A DNA stretch of 64,000 nt, taken from NCBI RefSeq assembly GCF_028356935.1, contig NZ_CP102798.1, forward strand, positions 2,046,001-2,110,000, written 5' to 3'. Position numbers and translations under genes: made by a program. The notes beneath the pieces were generated by a model. It did no database searches. It saw only the letters and a program-made list of their open reading frames with translations, and was not told the DNA's origin. Positions 8,607 to 17,041 of the stretch are shown here, in pieces. Source of the stretch: Lysinibacillus sp. OF-1 (lineage in GTDB: Bacteria > Bacillota > Bacilli > Bacillales_A > Planococcaceae). Numbering within the stretch: the first letter of the stretch is position 1; every line of letters begins with the position of its first letter.

Positions 8607-8757
8607 AGAGGCTGGGACATAACTCATTTTATTGAGAAAAAGCAAAAAATGAATGTTATTTTTGTAATTTATTAAAATATATGTGTTCTAATAACGCAAA
8701 AAAATGTTAGACCAAACTTGTAAATGGTCTAACATTTTTTCTTTTGTCCCAGCCTCT
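8607..8757. repeat. 151-bp element with 13-bp perfect terminal inverted repeats
   Basis: AGAGGCTGGGACA (8607-8619) and TGTCCCAGCCTCT (8745-8757) are perfect inverted repeats enclosing an AT-rich body. An inner hairpin, AAAATGTTAGACCA with TGGTCTAACATTTT (8701-8736), is followed by T-rich sequence. GGCTGGGACA-type repeats are dispersed in several Firmicutes genomes. The stop codon of the tatD-like gene on the minus strand (8756-8758) overlaps the right end, so the element doubles as the gene's 3' region. Confidence 0.65.
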
Positions 8758-9484
8758 AGAACATATCTTTTTCAATTAAGAGTCGTCGGAAATTCTTGAA
8801 TACAATGTTTTCAAAATCAGGAATTTGGTTTTCGAATTCTGAATATATATTTTTTAAATCTTTAGGATATAAAATTTTTCTATTCAAACGTGCAAATGGG
8901 CCGTCTGTTTCAAATAGAATTAAGTGTTTAGGAATCCTGCTCAAAATTTTTTGACCGTTTTTGCTGTAAAGCATTTTAGGATTGACAGAAAAATAATAAC
9001 CTTGTTTTGCAATCTCATCTAGGGTTGTTAATTTACCACTATACCAATGGAATATTGCATGCTTCACATTATTTTTCTTCAAAATGCTTAAAATAATATC
9101 TTCTGTACCTTTACTGTGAATAGAGTATACTCGCCCTTTGTTAAAATTTTCTGATGTAATATATTCAAATGCATTAATTTGTGCTTGTTTGTTTACTTCA
9201 TCAGAGTCTTGGAAATCTAAACCGACTTCCCCGATATACCTTGTTGTTTGTACGTAATCACAAAATAAATCCATATTAAATTTATATTCACTTGAAACCT
9301 GAGGATGATAACCGATACAAAGTCGTACATATTTAAAATTTTTAAATGATGATGAATGTTTCTTGAATATTTCAGGCAAGTTTGTCACAAACATTGCGTA
9401 AATCTTTAGGGATTCATATTCTAGAGCAACTTTCATTGGATCAGGATAAAAATCAATATGGACATATGTATCAATTAGGGGCAT
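8756..9484 (-). CDS. TatD-family metal-dependent hydrolase (QatD-like)
   Basis: The 242-residue product shows the TatD order of motifs: LIDTYVHIDFYPDP (residues 3-16), GYHPQV, YIGEVGLDF, SIHSKG, FHWYSG and LILFETDGPF. TatD enzymes are metal-dependent DNases, and the short LYP/FYPDP type near the N-terminus recalls QatD of the Qat anti-phage system. No qatA, qatB or qatC is nearby. The usual HxH metal pair near the N-terminus reads YVH here, so one ligand is altered. I start at 9484 because GGAGAAAT precedes that ATG; the upstream extension runs through an unrelated remnant on the plus strand. Confidence 0.75.
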   Translation of the reverse strand: MPLIDTYVHIDFYPDPMKVALEYESLKIYAMFVTNLPEIFKKHSSSFKNFKYVRLCIGYHPQVSSEYKFNMDLFCDYVQTTRYIGEVGLDFQDSDEVNKQAQINAFEYITSENFNKGRVYSIHSKGTEDIILSILKKNNVKHAIFHWYSGKLTTLDEIAKQGYYFSVNPKMLYSKNGQKILSRIPKHLILFETDGPFARLNRKILYPKDLKNIYSEFENQIPDFENIVFKNFRRLLIEKDMF

Positions 9485-9502
9485 ATTTCTCCATGTACCT
9501 TT

Positions 9503-9646
9503 CATAATCAAATTTGGACAAATATTAATAATCAACCTGCCGAAGTAAGATGCTTTGTTAATAAAGATGGTCAAATAGAGAGTTTTGATATGTTCTTTCG
9601 TGCGGTAAGTCAGCCTAAACCAGGGGCAAATTTGATTATCGATTAA
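9503..9646 (+). pseudogene. C-terminal remnant of a secreted or polymorphic toxin-like protein
   Basis: A plus-strand frame reads NQPAEVRCFVNKDGQIESFD, then MFFRAVSQPKPGANLIID and a stop at 9644-9646. It has no start and is cut off on the left by the tatD-like gene. The composition and position, 20 bases before an orphan gene that looks like an immunity protein, resemble the C-terminal module of a polymorphic toxin. That reading is inferred. Confidence 0.45.
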
Positions 9647-9666
9647 AAAATGAGGATGAAAATTTC

Positions 9667-10584
9667 ATGAAAAAATTGCATTTGAACGGACATTCACTTA
9701 CACAAAATGAAAATATATTATCTTTCGCAAGTTTTTCTGAAGATGAGAATAAAACTTACTATTATCAATATAATGGTGAAGATATAAAAGAAATATCAAG
9801 AGAATCGTATGCGAAAATTAAATTTGATAATAGATGGGGTATTATATCTAGTCAATTGGAAGTATCAAACTATTCATATATTGAAAGTATAGCAAAATGT
9901 TGGATAAGTGAAGGAGGAAAAAGAAAGTTAATTAGTCTTAGTGAATACTATAATAACACGTATGGTGAGGATTGGGGAGATAACTACGATTTTGATATAA
10001 TACCAAATAATATTTTTTCCGATGTTACTAATTTTATGACATGTGCTATACGAAATGAAACGATTTGTCTTCTCTGGCCTCATAATATCATATTGCACTT
10101 TAATGAGCATGATCAGCTTGTGCAATATATTTTGTTGGAAACCTCTGACTATTATGATACATTACATAATATTTGTTCAGATGGACAAGCAGTCTGGAGT
10201 GTATCCCCGACTATGAATTCTGTTGTAAAATATAGATTTCCGAGTTTTGAAATAGAAAAAATCTACCGTTATACTACTGATGTAGAACTTGCACGAAATC
10301 CAGAAGCTATAAATGATGATCTCCATGTAATTTATTGTGAAAATGAGCTTATAGGTTTACAATACCCAGAATATATTTCTTATATTAATGAAGGATTTTA
10401 TATTTGTGATATGGAAAATAAACGCATTGCAACTTTAAATCCTAACAGTGGGAAAATTGATCCATATATTGCTCTGAATTCTAAACCATTTGAATTTTTA
10501 AAATATAAAAATCAATTTGTTATTCAAACAGATACAGGAATATATCTATTGAATGAGAATGAAAAGAATGATTTTTTTGATTAA
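9667..10584 (+). CDS. Hypothetical beta-rich protein, possible immunity protein
   Basis: The 305-residue product has no signal peptide and reads as repeated beta-strand blades (FASFSEDENKTYYYQYNG, CAIRNETICLLWPHNIILHF, NSVVKYRFPSFEIEKIYRY, GFYICDMENKRIATLNP), suggesting a propeller-like fold. The start follows TGAGGATGAAAATTTC. It lies just after the C-terminal scrap of a toxin-like gene, so it may be a retained immunity protein. No family is recognised. Confidence 0.55.
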   Translation: MKKLHLNGHSLTQNENILSFASFSEDENKTYYYQYNGEDIKEISRESYAKIKFDNRWGIISSQLEVSNYSYIESIAKCWISEGGKRKLISLSEYYNNTYGEDWGDNYDFDIIPNNIFSDVTNFMTCAIRNETICLLWPHNIILHFNEHDQLVQYILLETSDYYDTLHNICSDGQAVWSVSPTMNSVVKYRFPSFEIEKIYRYTTDVELARNPEAINDDLHVIYCENELIGLQYPEYISYINEGFYICDMENKRIATLNPNSGKIDPYIALNSKPFEFLKYKNQFVIQTDTGIYLLNENEKNDFFD

Positions 10585-10596
10585 AAACTCATTAAT

Positions 10597-11072
10597 TTGA
10601 GCTGATCCCCTTTTTGTAGACAATGTTACAATACTTACAGTCCGCTGTAGATAACATTTTCCTTAAAGGGGGTTTTTTCTATCTTGAAAAAAAGATACGC
10701 ATTCAAATGAGTTGGAGAAGTAGTACAGGCTTATTTGGCGGGAGAAGAAAGGTATGCAAAAGATAGCATAAAAATACAATATTTATAAGGTTTTGCAAGT
10801 AAAGGTATGGGTGATGATTGGTAGCCATTCATAAAGGTAATTGCCACTATAATCCTGCATGGAATCCTTCTTCTCACATTTTAAAAGCGAGTGTTTGTAA
10901 CTTTCACAAGATCAATCTAAAGACGAAATGATCCGAGCTGTTGAGCAGTATATCTACGTTTATAACTATAAAGCTCCCAATAACGACTCAACCACCTGAC
11001 ACCGATAGAATATCGACATCAGATGGCCACTTAATCTTTTTAAAACTGTCTACTTGACGGGGAACTGTTCAG
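10597..11072 (+). mobile_element. Shrunken IS3-family element with both ends
   Basis: The left end (10597-10622) and right end (11047-11072) are imperfect 26-bp inverted repeats sharing TCCCC and GTAGACA. Between them are fragments of orfA (AFK, then VVQAYLAGEER, at about 10700-10745) and of orfB (SKDEMIRAVEQYIYVYNYKA at about 10913-10972, then LTPIEYRHQMA in another frame). Most of the element has been deleted. The interval 10585-11272 contains nothing else apparent. Confidence 0.7.
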
Positions 11073-11272
11073 AGTACAAGCTTGGGCTTTTTTATTTCCA
11101 TGAAGATTGTGGAAATTCATTTTTTAGGTAAGTAACGACTTTAAATAAATTCATTCTCTGTTACAAAAAAGTCAAATTTCCCCCGAAATCAAACAAAAAG
11201 CATGTCTTTGTACATTCACACAAAACCTTGCTATAATAAGCTTTGCGAATACATAGGAAAGAGGGGAAAAGC

Positions 11273-11704
11273 ATGAACGCTTATGATGAATATATGAAGC
11301 AGGTTGTGAAGCCGATGCGTGAGGAGCTAGTGGAGGCTGGATTTACGGAGCTGACAACGGCTGATGCAGTGAATGAGTTTATGGCAGAGACGAAGGGGAC
11401 TTCGTTAGTGGTTATTAACTCGGTATGTGGATGTGCGGCAGGACTTGCTCGTCCAGCAGCGCGCGAGGCAATTGCTGCGGTGAAGCCTGACCATCTTGTG
11501 ACGGTGTTTGCAGGGCAGGATCCAGAGGCGACTGCAGCAATGCGCGGTTATTTTGAAGAGGTGCCACCGAGCTCACCGTCTATGGCGATTTTAAAGGACG
11601 GGGAACTGGCTTACTTTATTCCGCGTGAACAAATTGAGGGATTCCCTGTGGAGCAAATTGTCTCTCATTTAACTGGCGTGTTAGAGCAAACATGCGAGAA
11701 CTAA
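11273..11704 (+). CDS. Bacilliredoxin (YphP/YqiW, BrxA/BrxB family)
   Basis: The 143-residue product has the family's thioredoxin-like fold with the CGC redox motif in VVINSVCGCAAGLARPAAR (residues about 44-62). Bacilliredoxins remove bacillithiol from S-bacillithiolated proteins in the cytoplasm after oxidative stress. The start at 11273 has GAGGGGAAAAGC just upstream; a 10-codon extension is unlikely. The coding region overlaps the following methyltransferase gene by 13 bases, so the two are probably translationally coupled. Confidence 0.9.
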   Translation: MNAYDEYMKQVVKPMREELVEAGFTELTTADAVNEFMAETKGTSLVVINSVCGCAAGLARPAAREAIAAVKPDHLVTVFAGQDPEATAAMRGYFEEVPPSSPSMAILKDGELAYFIPREQIEGFPVEQIVSHLTGVLEQTCEN

Positions 11705-12480
11705 AAACGATTGTGACGACAGCGGGCAGACCAGACGAAGTATCGATGGCGCTCGCTGCTTTTGCGTGTCAAACATTAGGTGCTACATTTGAGCCACGGA
11801 AAAAGCGCTCTGTTCGTAAGATTTCACAGGAGTTGCAGGCACATGTGATGGTGGCGGGGAAGAATCGCTATGAATATTATGCCTATGGGGCACAGGAGCC
11901 CTTTTTCTTTCATCCGAATTCTGCAGCGTTTCGACTAAAGCGTGTTGCTCGTGGTGAGGCAGAGCCCTTTTTGGAAGCGGCACAGCTTCAACAGGGTGAT
12001 TCGGTGTTGGATTGTACATTAGGTCTTGCGGCAGATGCTATGCTAGCGGCTTATATCGTGGGGGAGATAGGCCATGTAGTAGGGCTGGAAGCAAATCCAA
12101 ATGTAGCGTTTATTGTCAGTCGGGGGACGCAAACCTATGATACGTCCGAGTTACCATTAACCGCCTGTATGCGACGAATCGAGGTAGTTCAGGCTGAAGC
12201 GATTGCTTATTTAAAAACCTTGCCAGACAAGGCTTTTGATGTGGTCTATATGGACCCGATGTTTGAAGAGGTCATCGAAGAGGCGAATAATTTTCAGGCG
12301 TTACGGCTCGCGGGTGAGCACGTTACATTAACGGATGAATGGGTCTATGAGGCCAAGCGTGTAGCGAAAAAGCGGGTGGTATTAAAGGCTCATTTTCGTT
12401 CAGAGTGGTTTGCACAGTACGGTTTCCAGCAATTGACGAGAGTAACCGCGAAGTTTCATTATGGTGTGCTAGAAGTCTGA
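11692..12480 (+). CDS. Class I SAM-dependent methyltransferase, YpiP-like
   Basis: The 262-residue product has a Rossmann methyltransferase core: SVLDCTLGLAADAMLAAY (motif I, residues about 104-121), VVGLEANP (motif II) and DVVYMDPMFE (motif IV, residues about 183-192). The DPMF motif and layout match RsmJ/YpiP-type enzymes that act on RNA, so an rRNA substrate is plausible but not shown. The gene overlaps the bacilliredoxin gene and ends at a strong terminator. Confidence 0.8.
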   Translation: MRELKTIVTTAGRPDEVSMALAAFACQTLGATFEPRKKRSVRKISQELQAHVMVAGKNRYEYYAYGAQEPFFFHPNSAAFRLKRVARGEAEPFLEAAQLQQGDSVLDCTLGLAADAMLAAYIVGEIGHVVGLEANPNVAFIVSRGTQTYDTSELPLTACMRRIEVVQAEAIAYLKTLPDKAFDVVYMDPMFEEVIEEANNFQALRLAGEHVTLTDEWVYEAKRVAKKRVVLKAHFRSEWFAQYGFQQLTRVTAKFHYGVLEV

Positions 12481-12505
12481 CCGAGCTCCAAGAGATATAG
12501 AATAT

Positions 12506-12563
12506 ATGACAAAAGATGTCCAACCGTTCGAAATGTCTGACTTGGGCATCTTTTGTCATTTTA
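12506..12563. terminator. Rho-independent terminator
   Basis: ATGACAAAAGATGTCCAA pairs with TTGGGCATCTTTTGTCAT (one mismatch) and a T-rich tail follows. Confidence 0.85.
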
Positions 12564-12786
12564 ATTTTTGCGGAAGTGAAGTAGTAGAGGACATTATAAT
12601 GCATCAGAATATCTGAAATGTGTGAGTGCTACTGAATATTGCTCTCCATGATCCTCGGATAGAGCAAGCCTTTCAACAATTTTAGCTTGCGCAAATTTTC
12701 CATTAAGTTTTTTTGTTGAGATGGTTATTTATGAAGACTTAAAAAAGTTTATAATAGAATTTATAAAAGCTTATGGAGGGATTGTT

Positions 12787-13011
12787 ATGGAATTGAAGAC
12801 ATGTCCAAATTGTAATAGTCAGAACATTCATAAGGGTATTATTCGAGCTGTTCATGCTCCGCTCCACATGTTTCCAGAAGAATCATTTAACAAAAACGTA
12901 CCACTTAATTCTCATCTAGGAAATTCCTCTAAAATAACCTCATACTATTGTCAAGATTGCGGTTATATTTTAGGTGCATTTGTAGATGAACCGAACAAAC
13001 TTATTAAATAA
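12787..13011 (+). CDS. Small zinc-ribbon protein
   Basis: The 74-residue product has CPNCNSQNIHKG at its N-terminus and CQDCGYILGAF near residue 58, the two knuckles of a zinc ribbon. The middle is aromatic and proline-containing (HAPLHMFPEESF). I start at 12787 because TGGAGGGATTGTT precedes it; a 22-codon in-frame extension has no ribosome site. The function is unknown. Confidence 0.7.
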   Translation: MELKTCPNCNSQNIHKGIIRAVHAPLHMFPEESFNKNVPLNSHLGNSSKITSYYCQDCGYILGAFVDEPNKLIK

Positions 13012-13268
13012 GTTAAGGTTAAGAATGAAACTTTTTATGAAAATCTTAGCTATAAAGAAAACGCCACTATTCGGGGCTTTTTGTTCATTTCACAAAAAAT
13101 TTCATTATACTAAAATATACGAAATGAAGAACGGGAGAAATTAGCATTTCGTAATACTAGTTCACTAACTGACATTAGGCTTGATAATATGGGCAGTTCA
13201 TTTGGGGGTATTTTTGGAAACAAACAGTGATGGTATCGCCATTCGTGGATTTACAAAATCATTGACTG

Positions 13269-13553
13269 TTGGCAATTCTCGTCTTTGCCCTCAATATTTT
13301 TGGCTATTATTTAGTCGGCTGGCTGATTGGTGCAGGGTTTTATCGCTATGGCGGCTTGTTTGGTCTAGCTTTTATAATCATGGCTTTCGTTATTGTTTTG
13401 GTACAGGCTGTTTTAGTAAGGGCTGTACTTGGTTTGCCATTAAACTCAGCGATTGTATCGTTTGATGTGCCTGCTGTGATTGCAGCCATAGGGATTTTAA
13501 CAGTCATCAGCCTTGATCCGTCAACTAACAAAAGGGTTGTCATTAAAATGTAG
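13269..13553 (+). pseudogene. Small membrane protein, probably 5'-truncated
   Basis: A 94-codon frame beginning at TTG encodes three hydrophobic helices (residues 2-25, 28-52, 65-85) ending in DPSTNKRVVIKM. There is no ribosome site before 13269, and a TGA lies 6 bases upstream in frame. The 5' end therefore looks broken by a frameshift in the run AAAATCATTGACTG. No family is recognised. The interval 13012-13268 holds no other gene. Confidence 0.4.
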
Positions 13554-13578
13554 AGTGGAAATGGAGTATGCAATAATA

Positions 13579-13621
13579 AAATCAGTATGCTAGGTGACAT
13601 GTCCTACCATACTGATTTTTT
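13579..13621. terminator. Rho-independent terminator
   Basis: AATCAGTATGCTAGG pairs with CCTACCATACTGATT (one mismatch), followed by TTTTTT. Confidence 0.8.
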
Positions 13622-13722
13622 GTCATATATCATGATGTGTATGTTGTATATAAATTTCCAATGTTTATCTACTTATAAACTGGCTTTTTTACAGAAATCA
13701 CAGGTATTTGAGATTGTTCGAT

Positions 13723-15519
13723 TTACTGAACAGGCACTGTTTGTTGAAGTAGAACTTTCATTTCCTGTGCATAGGATTCTTGATGGAAGTTTTCAGCGTG
13801 AATGTACAATTGTTCAGAGGCTCTTGTGATACCTACATACATAGTTTTTCGATATTTTAATGCTTCTTCTTTTACAGAAGTAGAGATAAATCGATCTGTA
13901 TCCAATAAAAATACGATCGGAGCTTCTAATCCTTTTGCTGATTGATAAGTTGTCACAATAATTTTATGCTCAGTGGATGCTTTTTTATTTAATGATTCCG
14001 CTTTTGCTTGTAACACCTTTGGAAGTGTTTGGATGAAAGTGTTAGCTCTCTGCCAGTCTTTACAGAGTACCATTATTTCATTTGGATTATAGCCAGCTTT
14101 ATAAATCAATTCCTCAATTTTTATGGCTACCTCTTCAAGTTCTCCCTCAATCATCCCGATGCCATTTTCAACCGAATTTTCATACTCAATTTCCTTCATA
14201 GGGCAATAAAATTTTTCTACCTCGGCTTTTAATTTTTCATCTACACTTAAAAATTGTAGAGCTAAATCAATATGCTCATTGGCTGAACGATAGGCTTTTT
14301 TTAGTAATTTACTTCTGCCGCGCATGTCTAAAATAGGGTCAATTTCTGTCCAAGGTGTATCTGTTGAACGGTAGAGACCTTGTAAGCGATCGCCAGCTAA
14401 AAATAAATTAATGCTGTTTTTTTCTTCTTTTTTACTATCAATAGTTTTAAAAGTCTTACAGCTTTGAATGGCTAAACGAATCCAATCGTCTAAAAAATCT
14501 TGGTATTCATCAATTAAAATTGCATCATACTTCGGTTTAGCTTTTTGTAGGGACAAACTTGGCAAATCATAGTCCCACCATTTTTGCTGTTCATCACCAG
14601 GTAGTTTTGGGACAGAGACATGTGCTATATCTAGTGCAAACTTGTGGAAGGTACTGATTTCAATATTCTCAATATGTATATCTAAAAATGATAAATTTTC
14701 TGCTAAGCTTTTTACTTTTTGTTCTAGTTTTGTAGCTAAACTTCTATTGTATGTTAAAACGCGAATTTTCCAATCGGGGTTTTCTCTAATCAAATGAATT
14801 GCTCTTGCTAAAAGCATAACTGTTTTTCCACTGCCAGGTACTCCCGTCACCATATAATGACCGTATGAAATATTTTTAGCAAATCGTTCTTGCTCAGCAT
14901 CTAATGCAGCAATTAGTTCCTGCGTGTGGTTTTCACTTGTAGAGAGAATTTGAATCTCTGGGAAGATAATTGCTCTGAGCATCTTTAAATACATAGGGCT
15001 CAAAGGCTTAATTTCTGAAAATAAGTCTGAGATTTCTAAACCGTTAAAATCCTCCGATAATAGATAGTGCGCTGGTTTCTGATTAAAAACATCTGCTAAG
15101 TGATTTTCTTCAAAGGCAGCTCTTTTTAAATGAGGCAAAATAGCAAAGGAAGAGAGCTTCACATCTAGTTCACCTTGCGTGTTGTATAATCTATCATCCA
15201 TTGAAAATAAGCCTTCCAAAGATTTATAATATTGACCAGCTTTAAATACTGGATTATCTAGTTTTTCCCCATTGATATTTTTAATTTCTAGACGAGTCCA
15301 AGTGGCAAGGTAGTCAATACTCCAGTCCTTCACTTCTAAAATACTTACTCCTCTTAAACAATCAATTAGAATAAAATCTGGAATAAGATTTTTAATCTTG
15401 GGTTGAATATAGAGATAGGCATCACTTTGTTGTGTTTTATATAAATTTTTAATCTTATTGAGCACACTGCGCTCGCCCTTAGTTAATGTAGGAAGATCAT
15501 TTGGTATGATATGTAGCAA
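13723..15519 (-). CDS. NERD domain plus UvrD-like DNA helicase
   Basis: The 598-residue product combines two domains. The N-terminal NERD nuclease-related region includes PDFILIDCLRGVSILEVKDW (residues about 48-67). The superfamily I helicase follows with Walker A GVPGSGKT (about 226-233), DEYQDF (about 317-322), TTYQSAKGLEAPIVFLLD and MYVGITRASEQLYIHA near the C-terminus. NERD-UvrD proteins process DNA ends, and some act against phage. It is transcribed alone; a TAGGAGGT-like site (TTTGGAGGTTAAT) precedes its ATG and a dyad sits in the promoter region. Confidence 0.85.
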   Translation of the reverse strand: MLHIIPNDLPTLTKGERSVLNKIKNLYKTQQSDAYLYIQPKIKNLIPDFILIDCLRGVSILEVKDWSIDYLATWTRLEIKNINGEKLDNPVFKAGQYYKSLEGLFSMDDRLYNTQGELDVKLSSFAILPHLKRAAFEENHLADVFNQKPAHYLLSEDFNGLEISDLFSEIKPLSPMYLKMLRAIIFPEIQILSTSENHTQELIAALDAEQERFAKNISYGHYMVTGVPGSGKTVMLLARAIHLIRENPDWKIRVLTYNRSLATKLEQKVKSLAENLSFLDIHIENIEISTFHKFALDIAHVSVPKLPGDEQQKWWDYDLPSLSLQKAKPKYDAILIDEYQDFLDDWIRLAIQSCKTFKTIDSKKEEKNSINLFLAGDRLQGLYRSTDTPWTEIDPILDMRGRSKLLKKAYRSANEHIDLALQFLSVDEKLKAEVEKFYCPMKEIEYENSVENGIGMIEGELEEVAIKIEELIYKAGYNPNEIMVLCKDWQRANTFIQTLPKVLQAKAESLNKKASTEHKIIVTTYQSAKGLEAPIVFLLDTDRFISTSVKEEALKYRKTMYVGITRASEQLYIHAENFHQESYAQEMKVLLQQTVPVQ

Positions 15520-15540
15520 AATATATTAACCTCCAAATAT

Positions 15541-15571
15541 TAGTGTGTTATACAATATTTATAATACACTA
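15541..15571. promoter_or_regulatory. Inverted repeat in the helicase promoter region
   Basis: TAGTGTGTTATA, seven bases, then TATAATACACTA form a 12+12 dyad with one mismatch. It lies 22 bases before the helicase start on the minus strand and overlaps TATAAT-like sequence, so a repressor site is plausible. Confidence 0.45.
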
Positions 15572-15781
15572 TATATTGTAAAAAACAACAACTTTAGTCT
15601 TGTGGTAAAAAAGTATTATTATAAGCTAAAACATTGGTTATTTAAAATAAGATCCTTTCTAAAGAGGAATTTTTATGAGTCTTTAGGTATATGAATTAGA
15701 AAGAGTAAAGAGTGAAAAAAGGGTGTGAAATTGTATTTTGTATAAAATATTTTACTTATTTAATTCACTGTGCTATAATAA

Positions 15782-16075
15782 GAGACGTGCTATTTTAGGT
15801 AGCATATTTCTGTAATCTGGCATTCTGCTTTTTGTTTTTGTAGATACTTATTCACACTGGCGCATGCTTTGGGGCTGCAAGGACGCAAAAGATGGTAGGG
15901 TTTGCGTTGCTTAAGTTAGAAGGCACACAGTGGAATTTTACCGCGGTGATGAAACGAATCTGGTTTCAAGATAATATTCCCCAGACGATTGGGTTGAGAC
16001 TTTTACAATTTACGAGAATGTTACCTATAAATACTAAAGGGGTAGTTTCGCAATAGCGAGGCTGCCCCTTGTCTA
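15782..16075 (+). ncRNA. Unassigned structured RNA with its own promoter and terminator
   Basis: A candidate promoter (TTACTT, 16 bases, TATAAT at about 15774) precedes about 290 bases with no ORF but much pairing. TTCACACTG (15850) can close with CAGTGGAA (about 15930). GACGCAAA pairs with TTTGCGTT, GAAAC with GTTTC, and CCCA with TGGG. It ends in the stem AAGGGGTAG with CTGCCCCTT at 16037-16070 and a T-rich tail. It is more GC-rich than its surroundings. I compared it from memory with c-di-GMP, T-box, SAM, lysine, cobalamin, M-box, ydaO, 6S, tmRNA, RNase P and SRP RNAs and found no match. Confidence 0.5.
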
Positions 16076-16083
16076 ATTTTCCC

Positions 16084-16117
16084 AGCCTGTCGTCCCTAGC
16101 TACGACAGGCTTTTTTG
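16084..16117 (+). terminator. Second terminator after the structured RNA
   Basis: A perfect stem, AGCCTGTCGT with ACGACAGGCT, is followed by TTTTTT, 14 bases after the first hairpin. Confidence 0.85.
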
Positions 16118-16233
16118 GTATACATTACCGTTTACTCTATACCTTAAATAAGTGATAATAAAAGCATGAATTTTAGTAAGAATCTAAATTCCGACATGAA
16201 AAAACTGAAAAATCAAAAAGGTGAGGGATATTT

Positions 16234-17037
16234 ATGGAAACAATGAGCACACAATCCACGAATGTGTTTACACAAATAACAGAAATGGCTGCAGCACGGC
16301 AAGAAAATAGGGAACAGCTAGTATCACTTTATTGTCAAGAAAGGCTCCTTTATCGTTTATCTGTCTCATCATATAACGATCAATTTTACTTAGCAGGGGA
16401 TTTATTATTATTTGCATTAACAGAGGGATTGGTGAAGCCCACAAAAGAAATCACACTGCTAGCGAAGCCGAGTGCTCGTCAACAGGAAATAGTGAAACAA
16501 GCATTGAAAGAAATATGTTCGATTGCAGTACCAGAGGATGGCATTGAGTGGAACGCAGAAAAAATAGAGAGTGCTTTAACAGAAGACGGTATTCATTTCA
16601 CAATACCAGCTACACTAGGCCAAACAACAACATACATAGAAGTAAGAATAACCTATAAAGAAAGTGTGCCAGTGACACCGAAAACCATTATGTTTCCAAC
16701 CTTACTAGCCAGCGAGGTGGCTGTGCTTTATACATATCCAACGGAATTCGTGATAGCACAAAAATTTATCGAAATGTATCAATATCCAGCCTTAGAGAAA
16801 ACATCAAAAGCAAAGTTGGAAGTTAATCAACTGTTGCAAACCCAAAACATAGAAGGACGTATCTTACAGGCGTATATAGAAGCATTATTTGAGCGCCATC
16901 ATTTTACAATTGAGCTAAACACTACACTCGAATTAACAGGCGTACTAAAACAATTTTTCAGCCCAATTCATGAAGTGCTATTGGCTGAGCATGAATTTTT
17001 CCAGCAGTGGCACTTTGACAATCAGGCTTGGCAATAA
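16234..17037 (+). CDS. AbiEii-like nucleotidyltransferase fold, catalytic residues lost
   Basis: The 267-residue product follows the AbiEii/AbiGii toxin framework: ERLLYRLSVSSYNDQFYLAG (residues 30-49), KPTKEITLLAK, PTLLASEVAVLYTYPTEFVI and AQKFIEMYQY. In active members the second segment is PTRDIDLL and the fourth is E.VVAEKFEA followed by KDFYDL. Here the Asp pair reads EIT, the third Asp position reads EVRIT, and KD is absent. The protein is therefore probably not an active nucleotidyltransferase. No AbiEi antitoxin gene adjoins it. The ribosome site is AAAGGTGAGGGATATTT. Confidence 0.7.
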   Translation: METMSTQSTNVFTQITEMAAARQENREQLVSLYCQERLLYRLSVSSYNDQFYLAGDLLLFALTEGLVKPTKEITLLAKPSARQQEIVKQALKEICSIAVPEDGIEWNAEKIESALTEDGIHFTIPATLGQTTTYIEVRITYKESVPVTPKTIMFPTLLASEVAVLYTYPTEFVIAQKFIEMYQYPALEKTSKAKLEVNQLLQTQNIEGRILQAYIEALFERHHFTIELNTTLELTGVLKQFFSPIHEVLLAEHEFFQQWHFDNQAWQ

Positions 17038-17041
17038 CGAT

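Noticed and set aside
12323..12604. 93-codon minus-strand frame
   Set aside because: It overlaps the methyltransferase gene and its terminator on the opposite strand, has no ribosome site and has no recognisable protein features.
13723..13829. Plus-strand frame of 80 codons from 13587
   Set aside because: It runs through a terminator and into the 3' end of the helicase gene; it is a shadow frame.
15782..16075. T-box or c-di-GMP riboswitch
   Set aside because: TTTTACCGCGGTG and GGACGCAAA recall pieces of these classes, but the flanking conserved stems (specifier region with AGAG, or the paired tetraloop and receptor) are absent.
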